In this document: positions 25,923 through 34,700 of the stretch, piece by piece
How the letters are laid out: the number at the start of each line of letters is the position of its first letter
Position numbering within the stretch: the first letter of the stretch is position 1
Assembly (NCBI GenBank): GCA_966128725.1
Contig: CBHYLN010000028.1
Location: 1-44,430 of the forward strand
Direction: 5' to 3'
From: JAFDZV01 sp966128725
GTDB lineage: Bacteria; Bacteroidota; Ignavibacteria; OLB7
Length of the DNA stretch: 44,430 nucleotides
Position numbers and translations under genes: made by a program
The notes under the pieces: model-generated
Seen by the model: only the letters and a program-made list of their open reading frames with translations
What the model was told of the DNA's origin: nothing
The model's database searches: none

Positions 25923-27305
25923 TTACGGAACAACCGTCAGCACGGTACAGCATGCTGACGATGCCGTCTGGATCCGTGCGAAATACGTGCCGGCTGCAAG
26001 ATTGTCCGGGAGCGTTACAACGTGCTCGCCGGGTTCCCGCCACCCTTCATCCAACGTAGCGATACGGCGCCCGCGAATGTCGATCAGGTTCAGGCGTACA
26101 TGCTCGCCGCGGCCAATACGGTATTCGATGTGCCCTCCGGCGCTGCCGGGTTGAATTGGATTGGGCATTGCCTGTATTTCCAGTTCGCCGTCACGGTTAT
26201 TACTGCCATCCGCCACTGTGCCCGGCACGAAACCTTGCCGCAGAATATCACCCTGCATTGTTGCAATGAGAGCGGTTGAAAACCCGGGATAGGCTACCGC
26301 GGAGTAGTTCCGGCTGTGCGTATCCTCTGTTCCGCCATACTCAACAGTCCATGTCGTTCCCGCATCACGAGTGCGGTAAATCAACCCTGCACTGCCCACC
26401 GCCAGGCCCTGCATTGTATTCCGAAAGGCAACCGCCCATACTCCGCGAGTGGTAGGCGCTACCGAGTCGATCTGCGATTGCCATGTGTTGCCACCGTCGA
26501 TCGTTCGCCGGATGATGTTGCGCCGTTGGTCGCCGTTGCCTGTCAGTGGGCTGCCAATCGCCCACGCGGTATCCGTGCCGATGCTGATGATGCGATTGCA
26601 TTGTTCGGCCACGCCCAGCTTCCGCCACTGCGTGCCGCCGTCGTCGGTGCGCCATACGCAGCGATCACGCGTGCTGAGGATAAGCGCCGTACGGTCCGAC
26701 GAACACGAAACATCCCTGCAGCCGTACAGGCGCAGGCTGTCGCTGACACTGAGACGATCCCAGAACATCCCGCCAGTGGTCGTACGAAAAACCTCGCCTG
26801 TTATGGTTGTGCATATTCCGAACAGCGAGTCAGGCATCGATATGGAGATCAACCAGTCGTTGGTCGGGATCTGTACCATCTGCCATGAATAGCCTGCATC
26901 TGGCGAACGCAGGATTCGGCCACTATCACACGCGATGACGATCAGTTGCTTTGTTGGATGAACAACGCGGTGAAGCGTCAGAGCAAGTTTCCCGGCATTG
27001 GAGCCCGATGTGCTGACTGAATCACTGTACACCAGACGCCAGGTATTGCCGCTGTCTTCCGAGATTTGCACCACCTGACGGAACTGGCCGTTGCCGCCAA
27101 CAGCTACGGCATGAAGGGAATCCGAGCAGGCTATATCGCTGTACGAGATATTCGGGCTTAGGCTCTGGACTTCCCAGCGATACTCCTGCGCCAATAATTC
27201 AGGTACTGCTGGGCATATGACCAACACCACAAACGCGATCAGCATTGTGCGAGCCACAAATGCTGAATGAAATCGGCGTGACAATCGATGTGTGCTCACA
27301 TTCAT
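25923..27305 (-). CDS. YCF48/BNR-repeat T9SS cargo protein
   Basis: 460-aa secreted protein: signal peptide (FVARTMLIAFVVLVICPAVP, cleavage near LLAQ), then a beta-propeller of BNR/YCF48-type repeats recognisable by phrases such as SEDSGNTWRLV, RSPDAGYSWQMV, RTTTGGMFWDRL, RTDDGGTQWRKL and RTRDAGTTWTV. The last 75 or so residues are a T9SS type A sorting domain (AMPNPIQPGS, LNLIDIRGRRIATL, WREPGEHVVTLP, AGTYFARIQ). ATG 27305 is supported by GAGGGA 7 nt upstream. It follows the cysteine-rich secreted protein gene by 14 nt in the same operon and ends 24 bp from cca. The ligand is unknown. Confidence 0.87.
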   Translation of the reverse strand: MNVSTHRLSRRFHSAFVARTMLIAFVVLVICPAVPELLAQEYRWEVQSLSPNISYSDIACSDSLHAVAVGGNGQFRQVVQISEDSGNTWRLVYSDSVSTSGSNAGKLALTLHRVVHPTKQLIVIACDSGRILRSPDAGYSWQMVQIPTNDWLISISMPDSLFGICTTITGEVFRTTTGGMFWDRLSVSDSLRLYGCRDVSCSSDRTALILSTRDRCVWRTDDGGTQWRKLGVAEQCNRIISIGTDTAWAIGSPLTGNGDQRRNIIRRTIDGGNTWQSQIDSVAPTTRGVWAVAFRNTMQGLAVGSAGLIYRTRDAGTTWTVEYGGTEDTHSRNYSAVAYPGFSTALIATMQGDILRQGFVPGTVADGSNNRDGELEIQAMPNPIQPGSAGGHIEYRIGRGEHVRLNLIDIRGRRIATLDEGWREPGEHVVTLPDNLAAGTYFARIQTASSACCTVLTVVP

Positions 27306-27319
27306 GTGTATTCCCTCAT

Positions 27320-27994
27320 TCAATTACCTGCGTCAGGTAGTTCCCCAACTGCGTTGAGGTACTCGCACACGGGTGTACATGCAGCACCAAATGTTGATGT
27401 ACACATGCCGCCTCCGTTCGGCATGCCAATCGGTGACCACGAGACTGTTCCGCCTGGGTCAAGACAAACACGGAATGACTGTAGGCAGCAGAGGGGATCG
27501 CATGAGCGCACGCCGTACTCTGGCGGGGTTGCAATACGCCAGCATACGCCGGCACTAACGCGCCATTTGGTTGAACAAACAGGGGGATCGCCCGGGGCTG
27601 GTTCATCCGCGCCCTTGCGGGGAGCAAATCCCATGGGGTTGTCACGAATCAGCGCGGCCACGGCGGCTTTGAAGATGTCGGGGAGGTTGGTATACGCAGT
27701 CGAGCAGGATGAATCCGGAACGCCGGTCAATCGAATCATTGTGATCTGGACATCATCGAATTGGTCGCAGGCTCCCTGGCGGTAGTAATACTCTATTTGG
27801 AACCAGTTATTGCATAACCCACCATCAGCACGATGCGCGGGAAGAAGGGCCTCCAGATAAAACGGCCCCTCAAACGGTTTGTCGTGGCAATCGGGCTCGC
27901 ATGGTGTAAGCCCCTGAGCCATGGTTTGGGCTGGCGTCATTTGCAATGAAAGCAGGGCTCCCAAAATGATCAGTAATCTTGCTGAAAACCTCAT
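27320..27994 (-). CDS. cysteine-rich exported protein, unknown family
   Basis: 224 aa with an N-terminal signal (FSARLLIILGALLSLQM, cleavage near MAQG). The mature part has 14 Cys, an even number that fits seven disulfides, in clusters such as CEPDC, CDPLCC and CTPVC. No T9SS sorting domain and no known domain were recognised. GGGGAGGG lies 7 nt before the ATG. The stop is 14 nt before the YCF48/BNR cargo gene and overlaps that gene's leader, so the two are probably co-translated; a joint role outside the cell is inferred. A G9 tract lies in its leader. Confidence 0.78.
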   Translation of the reverse strand: MRFSARLLIILGALLSLQMTPAQTMAQGLTPCEPDCHDKPFEGPFYLEALLPAHRADGGLCNNWFQIEYYYRQGACDQFDDVQITMIRLTGVPDSSCSTAYTNLPDIFKAAVAALIRDNPMGFAPRKGADEPAPGDPPVCSTKWRVSAGVCWRIATPPEYGVRSCDPLCCLQSFRVCLDPGGTVSWSPIGMPNGGGMCTSTFGAACTPVCEYLNAVGELPDAGN

Positions 27995-28027
27995 GATAGT
28001 CCCTCCCCTGAAATTTTACGTGGAAGT

Positions 28028-28053
28028 GGGGGGGGGTATACTGGAAAGTATAC
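28028..28053 (-). promoter_or_regulatory. G9 tract and repeated GTATAC upstream of the Cys-rich gene
   Basis: GTATAC occurs twice (28036-28041 and 28048-28053), 6 nt apart, next to nine G residues (28028-28036). On the minus strand TATACT (28047-28052) could be the -10, with TTGCCA 15 bp upstream as a poor -35. The C9 run on the coding strand would then fall at the very start of the leader. Slippage in this tract could alter promoter spacing or leader length. Confidence 0.4.
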
Positions 28054-28134
28054 AATCGCTACAACTCTGGCAATACCAATAACACGGCGTAGCGCTCAAC
28101 GCAAACGGACTTCGCGTGCTTACATCACAATTTC

Positions 28135-28163
28135 TTGACGTGTGTGGGGGGATGGCCTATACA
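28135..28163 (+). promoter_or_regulatory. near-consensus sigma70 promoter facing the barrel gene
   Basis: TTGACG (28135-28140), a 17-bp spacer and TATACA (28158-28163) on the plus strand. The only gene in its path, at 28243-29019, is on the opposite strand, so it would make an antisense or short RNA. Confidence 0.4.
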
Positions 28164-28242
28164 AGCTCAGGCGTCGCAAAAATATGTACCGCAATGTGAA
28201 AAAAGCAAGTGTGTGACGGACAATGATAACCGTGCCGTAGGC

Positions 28243-29019
28243 CTACATGAACCCGACGTGCATCGTCAGGAAAAGCCCGCCGAAGTTGGTGATCGGATCG
28301 TTGCGGAGGCTTTCCATGCCGGGATGCAGCGGGATGTAGAAGTAGCGGATGTTCACCCCGAGCAGCGGCCGGCTGCCGCCGATCTCGGCGCCGATCCCCA
28401 CGAACCCGCCGGCGGTGACGCGCGCGCTGGCATGCCCCATGCTGGTGAAGAACTCGTATTCGTACGGGAGCGCCACGATAAGACTTGGCCCGATGCCCAC
28501 GTTGGCATACGGACGGAAATTGTCCACCAACACCTGCTCCAACAGTCTATATCGCAACCCGATCGTAAGCGGCAATGTGTACAGCCGGTTGATCTTGCCC
28601 GGCACCCGCCAATCCTGGCGATCGTAATCGTACTGATCGAACTCGTCGCGGTTGCGCGAGCCGGTTATGCCAAGATTGATGAAGCCGGAAAGCGTGTGCG
28701 AGTAGTTGTGCTGGTAAAACCCGCCTATCCCGAATCCGCTGTTCGAGAACAGGATATCGATGCCGGCCACGTCGCGATAGTCGGCCGTGATGCCAAGGCT
28801 GTCGATCAGTGAACGTGCGGGGGTGAACAGGAAAAGCGTGTCGGGCGAAACGCGGGGCTGCTCTTCAGGGAGGTTCGCCGGCCCGCCGTGCGGAATCCCG
28901 GTTACCTGCGCCTGCATTGTTGCCGTGCCTGCAAGCAGCACCAGCGCCGCCAGGGCAACCGCCACCGCAGCGCCCCGGGGCGTGTTCGTAATCCTTGATA
29001 TGACAGGCCGGCACATCAT
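28243..29019 (-). CDS. outer-membrane beta-barrel protein
   Basis: 258-aa protein with a signal peptide (GAAVAVALAALVLLAGTATM, cleavage near MQAQ). The rest is made of alternating amphipathic strands ending in a hydrophobic C-terminal strand (GLFLTMHVGFM), with phrases like GIDILFSNSGFGIGGFYQ, LPLTIGLRYRLLEQ, YANVGIGPSLIVALPYEYEF and VGIGAEIGG. This fits an OmpW/porin-like small barrel. No specific family is claimed. GGTGG lies upstream of ATG 29019; ATG 29016 and GTG 29028 are alternatives. A 7-bp hairpin (29054-29060/29072-29078) and TATACT (29089-29094) lie in its leader and promoter region. Confidence 0.75.
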   Translation of the reverse strand: MMCRPVISRITNTPRGAAVAVALAALVLLAGTATMQAQVTGIPHGGPANLPEEQPRVSPDTLFLFTPARSLIDSLGITADYRDVAGIDILFSNSGFGIGGFYQHNYSHTLSGFINLGITGSRNRDEFDQYDYDRQDWRVPGKINRLYTLPLTIGLRYRLLEQVLVDNFRPYANVGIGPSLIVALPYEYEFFTSMGHASARVTAGGFVGIGAEIGGSRPLLGVNIRYFYIPLHPGMESLRNDPITNFGGLFLTMHVGFM

Positions 29020-29246
29020 GCTTGCCACCAGGTCCGCAATGCAGGGTAAGGATGCTCCACATTCTCACGACGTGGAGCGATGCGGAAAAGTATACGCGCT
29101 GTTCGGCGAAGATGCCAGCCAAATCATGGCCCGGCGCCGTGCCCCGAGTGCCGGTTGTATCCCGGCCTTGCCGTGCGCGGGTGCCGTGTGGCTGCGCGTT
29201 TGGCGGCCACCCCGAACAGGTGGGTGGCGGGATGCCGATATGCGGA

Positions 29247-30254
29247 TCAGCCCAGCGGCACGGGCGTGTACTGCTCGGCTGCCTGCACGCGATCGATGTG
29301 CCAGCATGCTACCGAGTGGCCCGTTTCAATCGTCACCAGCGGTGGCTCGTCGCTGATACACAGCGCGTCGGCGTACTTGCAGCGCGTGCAGAAGTGGCAG
29401 CCCTTGGGGAAGTTCGTTGGCGCGGGCACCGTGCCGTCGATCGTGGCAAGGCGCTCCTTGTGATGCCCGAGTCGGGGAATCGATTTCAGCAGGCCGATCG
29501 TGTACGGGTGCCGCGGGTTGTAAAAGATATCCTCCACATTCGCGTACTCAACGATCTTGGCCGCGTACATCACGGCCACGCGGTCCGACACCTCGGCGAT
29601 TACCCCCAGATCGTGCGTGATCATGATCACGCCCATCGCGAACTCCTCCTGCAGCCTGTTGATAAGCTCCAGAATCTGCGCCTGCACCGTAACGTCCAGC
29701 GCGGTGGTCGGCTCGTCGGCGATAAGCAGCCCGGGGTTGCACGAAAGCGCCATCGCGATCATCACACGCTGACGCATGCCGCCGGAAAGCTGGTGCGGGT
29801 ACTCCGTGTAGCGCTGCTCGGGGGCCGGGATGCCCACCAGTCGCAGCATCTCGATGGCGCGGTTGCGCGCCTCGGCCTTGGAAACCTTCTGGTGCAGGAT
29901 AACGGCTTCGTCGATCTGATGGCCAACCGTGAACACCGGGTTCAGCGACGTCATCGGCTCCTGAAAGATCATCGAGATCTCGTTGCCGCGAATCGCTCGC
30001 ATCTCGTCCTCGGAGATGTCCACGATGTTCCGCCCCTTATACAGGATCTCGCCGCCCACGATCTTGCCCGGCGGGTCCGGAATCAGGCGCATCACCGAAA
30101 GCGCCGTCACCGACTTGCCGCAACCTGACTCGCCCACCACGCCGAGCGTTTCGCCGCTGTCAACTTCATAGCTGACACCGTCAACCGACCGAGCCTCGCC
30201 GTCGTCGGTGAAGAAATACGTCTTCAGGTTCTTTATCTCGAGGAGCTTTGCCAT
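29247..30254 (-). CDS. oppD: oligopeptide/dipeptide ABC transporter ATPase
   Basis: 335-aa OppD/DppD-type ATPase. Walker A GESGCGKS is at 41-48, the signature LSGGMRQR at 156-163 and Walker B LLIADE at 176-181. The Cys-rich C-terminal tail GCHFCTRCKYADALC is typical of the peptide and nickel importer subgroup. It energises the OppB/OppC permease at the inner membrane. No OppF partner or OppA binding protein is encoded in the window. It is 155 bp from oppC, too far for coupling but compatible with one transcript. No clear Shine-Dalgarno. Confidence 0.92.
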   Translation of the reverse strand: MAKLLEIKNLKTYFFTDDGEARSVDGVSYEVDSGETLGVVGESGCGKSVTALSVMRLIPDPPGKIVGGEILYKGRNIVDISEDEMRAIRGNEISMIFQEPMTSLNPVFTVGHQIDEAVILHQKVSKAEARNRAIEMLRLVGIPAPEQRYTEYPHQLSGGMRQRVMIAMALSCNPGLLIADEPTTALDVTVQAQILELINRLQEEFAMGVIMITHDLGVIAEVSDRVAVMYAAKIVEYANVEDIFYNPRHPYTIGLLKSIPRLGHHKERLATIDGTVPAPTNFPKGCHFCTRCKYADALCISDEPPLVTIETGHSVACWHIDRVQAAEQYTPVPLG

Positions 30255-30409
30255 GGAACAAGCGAGTTACGAGTTGCGAATGTCCGGTTACGTGAGTGCG
30301 CCGGCCGGAAGTACCTGGCGCCCGTGTGCCTGATTGGCCCACACTTGGCTGACACTGATGCGGAGGCGGAAGGTGCCCGCCGTTGTCGGGATGCGCGCGG
30401 CCGCCGGGA

Positions 30410-31564
30410 TCAGCGCTTCATCTTTGGATCGAGCGCGTCGCGGAGCCCATCGCCCAGCATGTTGAAGGCAAACACCGCCAGCGCGATTGCGATTGAGGGA
30501 TAGATCGCCAGCCCCCAATTGGAGTTCGCCATGATATTGCCGTAGCCATCCTTGATCATCTGGCCCCACGACGACATCGGCACCTGAACGCCAAGCCCAA
30601 CATACGCAAGCGAAGCTTCGGCGATGATGGCGCTGGCAAATCCGGCGGTTGTGATTACCGTGATCGGGCCAAGCGCATTGGGGAGCATGTGGCGGAAGAT
30701 CGTGCGCATCGAGCCGAAGCCCAGCGCGCGCGTGGCCTCAACATACTCGGTTTCGCGAAGGGAGAAGAACTGCCCGCGCACGATGCGGGCTGTGTCCACC
30801 CAGTTGGCGACGCCGATTGCGATGAATGCCTGCCAGAACCCCGCGTTGCTCTGCTTGATGCCGGGCCACACCACCGATACCGACGGCACCACGTATTGCA
30901 CCCAGATGCTCTGCCATGCAATCGAAAGCGCGATAACAAGCAGGATGAACGGGAAGCTCCAGATAACGTTGGCGGCGTACATGATAACGGCGTCCACCCA
31001 GCCGCGGAAATAGCCCGCCAGGGCGCCCAGCACCATCCCGATGAACAGCGAAAGCAGCTCCGCGCCAAGGCCAACCAGCAACGATACCTGCGCGCCGTGA
31101 ATCAGCCGGCTCAGCACGTCGCGCCCAAGATCGTCGCTGCCAAGCATGTACACCAGCTCCTGATGCCAGTCGGCCTCGGAGCTGCCGGCCAGGGCCGAAA
31201 GCGGGAGCGATGCAGCGCGATCCAGCACATCCACATACTGCACGCTGTCACCAACCACTCGATAGCTCTTTACGGCAAGGTATTCCTCACGATACGCGCC
31301 ACCGTTGGATTTCTTCAGCAACACCTGGCCGCGAAACCCGGAGGGCTTGCGCACGAATTCCAGAACCTGCCGATTGGGATCCATCGGAGCGATGATCGAC
31401 GCGAACATCGCGGTAAAAGCCAGAAGCGTGATGATGACGAGCCCGACCATCGCAAGCTTGTTCTTGCGCAGCCTTCGCCACGAATACCACCACAGTGACC
31501 GCGAGGGCGCGGCATTGGCTTCGCTCCCTGGGGTTGGAGGTAGATCGCGAACGGTATCGGTCAT
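30410..31564 (-). CDS. oppC: oligopeptide/dipeptide ABC transporter permease
   Basis: 384-aa OppC/DppC-type permease with six expected membrane segments. The N-terminal OppC_N helix is NKLAMVGLVIITLLAFTAMF. The EAA loop that contacts the ATPase is EYVEATRALGFGSMRTIFRH. LGSDDLGRDVLSRLIHGAQVSL precedes the transmembrane domain core, as in relatives. The periplasmic segment between the first helix and that core is longer than in E. coli OppC, by about 60 residues (IAPMDPNRQ to QELVYM). ATG 31564 is chosen; a GTG at 31603 would add 13 residues. It has its own predicted promoter upstream. Confidence 0.9.
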   Translation of the reverse strand: MTDTVRDLPPTPGSEANAAPSRSLWWYSWRRLRKNKLAMVGLVIITLLAFTAMFASIIAPMDPNRQVLEFVRKPSGFRGQVLLKKSNGGAYREEYLAVKSYRVVGDSVQYVDVLDRAASLPLSALAGSSEADWHQELVYMLGSDDLGRDVLSRLIHGAQVSLLVGLGAELLSLFIGMVLGALAGYFRGWVDAVIMYAANVIWSFPFILLVIALSIAWQSIWVQYVVPSVSVVWPGIKQSNAGFWQAFIAIGVANWVDTARIVRGQFFSLRETEYVEATRALGFGSMRTIFRHMLPNALGPITVITTAGFASAIIAEASLAYVGLGVQVPMSSWGQMIKDGYGNIMANSNWGLAIYPSIAIALAVFAFNMLGDGLRDALDPKMKR

Positions 31565-31634
31565 GGAACTGATGTCCGGGGATTGGCACGATGGAACACG
31601 CACTGCGTGCGGGCCCTGCTACGGATGACCCGCA

Positions 31635-31663
31635 AGAATAGAACCTCCGTCCGAAAAAACCAA
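31635..31663 (-). promoter_or_regulatory. predicted promoter of oppC-oppD
   Basis: On the minus strand TTGGTT (31658-31663), a 17-bp spacer and TATTCT (31635-31640), about 70 nt before the oppC ATG and past the Kelch stop. It suggests oppCD need not be read from oppB. Confidence 0.45.
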
Positions 31664-31739
31664 CCATCAAGATTGTCTTTCGGCGAATGATTTCGTGATT
31701 GGCAGGACTGCGATTCGCGCCGGTAACCGCGGCGGCGCT

Positions 31740-34700
31740 TCAGTGCGCGATCGTTATCGGGAAGCTTATCGGCCCCTCCGGCGTGCTTACCACCACCACG
31801 TACCAGCCCGAGGGTACGCCGGCCAGGTTGGCCTGGAAGGTGCGATGCCGGCTTGCAAGCGTGCCCGAAGCGCTGGCGCGCTCGGCCGTGGCCAGCATCG
31901 ATACCGTCGGTTGGCCGGCCAGGTTGTACACGACAGGCGCATCCAACGGCGCAAGCCCGTCCGCAGGCCCATAGGCGGCCACCTCGATCCGCAGGCGCAT
32001 CGAAGCCGGGTCCAGCGTGGGCGCCGAAGCAACAACCATGCGTTTGGTTGCGCTTGCCGGGCGGAATCCGATGGTTGCTCCGCAATTGGTGCCCGTGCCA
32101 TAAAACGCCGGTACAGCCGGGCCTGAAAGCGCGATCAGCGCCACGTCGCATTCGGCGTCAATCATCAACGTGTCCGCCGTACGGCCGTTCGGCGTTGGAT
32201 TGTAGCATACAAGCAGGCGGCGGGTTTCTCCCGGAGCCAGCGTCATCGGCAATTGGGAGGGGGGAATCGAGAAGTCCTGATTGCCCAGCAGATGCGCGTT
32301 GGCCAGCGTGATCGTCCTGGACGAATACGGATTGGTGACCGCGATGGTGTCGCATGTCGCCTGGCCGATCGTCAACGGTCCGGTTGGCGCGTTCACCACA
32401 AACGGCAGCCCGGTGCGCTCGATGAAGCCCGTGTACACGGCACCGCTGCCGTCGCGTGCAAGAAAGCGTCCGTCGCGCGTGGAGTCCACCAGTCTGATCC
32501 GGACACGCACGGCCTGTGCTGGCGGCGGCGGATCGGCGGCCAGTTCCACATTGGTGCTGAACGCCGGGTCGATCGCGATCGACGTAACATCGCATGGGCT
32601 TGAAATCGTGAACTCGTACTGGCGGCACGCGCTTCGCTCGTCGGTAACCACGGTTGCGGCCAGCGGGTTCAGCGTTCCGGCAACAACCCGCTTGCCGTTG
32701 ATCAACACCGTGTACGAGCCGGTTGAATCGGTGGCTATCAGGCGTACGGTTACGCGCTTTACGGAGTCGGCGTTGGTGCTGTCCACCGTCATCGCCACGT
32801 TGTGCGAGCCCGCGGCGTCCAGCACGATTGTCGTGCCGCAGGCCGACCACGCCGTGAATGTGCGCTCCAGACACTTGCCGCGCACCGAGTCGACAACGAT
32901 GCCTTGCTCCGGGCGGGGATCGTTGTAGGCGACAAGCAACGGCATCGACCTCGATCGAACGCCGTTGGCGATCACCGTAACGGCGTACCACCCGGCCGGC
33001 AGCAGGCGGCGCCCCGGGCGCCCAAGTGCCACGCGTACCTGCGTGCTGGAATCCGTCCACCGCGCATTACCCGCATCGAACTCTGCATACCGCAGCACAT
33101 CACCATCCACACGGTCCTGGCCAAACCTGCGAAGCTCAACAACGGGATAGTTGAACGGGGCGTCGAATGTGCTTCCGTTGCTGGCACTGCTGGCCCCGTT
33201 TGCGTTGTCGCGGAAACCATTTCCGCTGATGGCAAGCGTAAGCCGTTCGCCGTCGGGGTGCTGCGTGCGTGTTGGCGTCATGCGCACTATTACCGGCCGC
33301 ACGGAGTCGACGTAGCCAAAGTCCTGTTCGGCGATTACCGTGCCACGTGCTGCATCGCATCCGCCGGCATTCTGCGTTATGCCGCCACATATCAGCAGGC
33401 GCGAATCCGGCAACACCGCCGCGGCGTGAGCGTACACCGCTTCCGGCAGATCGCTTCCGGCGCGCCAGGTTCGGGAAACAGGGCTGAAGATCTCCGTTGT
33501 GCGGAGCGACGTATTGCTGCCGTCCAGACCGCCGCTAACCAGTACCTGCCCGGTTGGCAGCAGCGTTGCGGTATGCCGCGCGCGGGCCGTTGCAAGCGGG
33601 CCAACCGTGATCCAGCCGCGAGTCCGTTCGTCGTAGATCTCGCACGAGGAAATCGGCTTGTTCGAAGCGCCGTACCCGCCGCTGACCAGCACGGCGCCGC
33701 TGGGCAACACCGTGGCGTTGTGGCCCCATCGGGGTGCGTTCATCGGCGCGGTTTGCAGCCACTCGTCACAGGCGGGATCGTACACATAGCACGATGCCAA
33801 CGTTCCAGACGATGTGCCGCCTGCAACAAGCACGTTGCCGCTTGGAAGCAACGAAGCCGTGTGGAAGAACCTCGGTTCTGGCAGCGTTGCCACCGTATCC
33901 ATGCCGCTCTGGGGATTGTAGCGCTCAACGGTCCCAATGCCACCAGGCGTTGTGCCATCGGTGCCGCCTACAATCAGCAGTGAACCATCCTGCAGCAACG
34001 TTGCGGTATGCTCAAATCGCGCGCGCAACAGCGAGGGGCCGGCTGATGCCGTTGCGGGATGAACATCGCCCGCGTTGATCAGCAGCGTTGTTGCGGCCAA
34101 TGCCGAGGTGGAGCGCCCACCCACCACCATGATGCGCGGAGGGCTTGTTGCAAGCAGCGTGGCCGTGTGCCCCACAATGGCGAGCGTGGGTATCCCCGCC
34201 GGTGTCTCCCACGCCGATGCCTCGAACGCATAACGCTTGGATTGCGCCTGTATCGAGCCAACGCAGTCGGTGGTTCCGCCAAGCAGCGCCCCGAATCCAG
34301 CGGGCGTCATCGTAAGTGTTGGCCAGATGCTTGGTGATGGGAGTTGGTCGCCGGCCGACATCCGGCTTACCGAGTAGTCCAACAGGAAGGTGCCCAGATG
34401 TTGCAGTTCCGGGTCGGCCGGGCCATTGCGTTTGCCGCCAACACCACACCACAGCAAACCAGTGGGGAGCATCGTGCCGGCGAAGTACGACTCCTCCAGC
34501 GGCAGCGTTGGGCCGGCCGCCCATGTGCCGGCGTTCGGGTCGTAAATCTCGCTGGTGGCAAGGGCATAACAGGTATTGTCCTGCCCGGCCACGTGGGCGT
34601 CGATCCCGCCCACAATCATTACCCGACCGTCGGGAAGCAGAAACGCTTGGTGATCGCATCGGCCGCGCGAAAGCGAGCCCGTGGCCCGCCATGACTCGGT

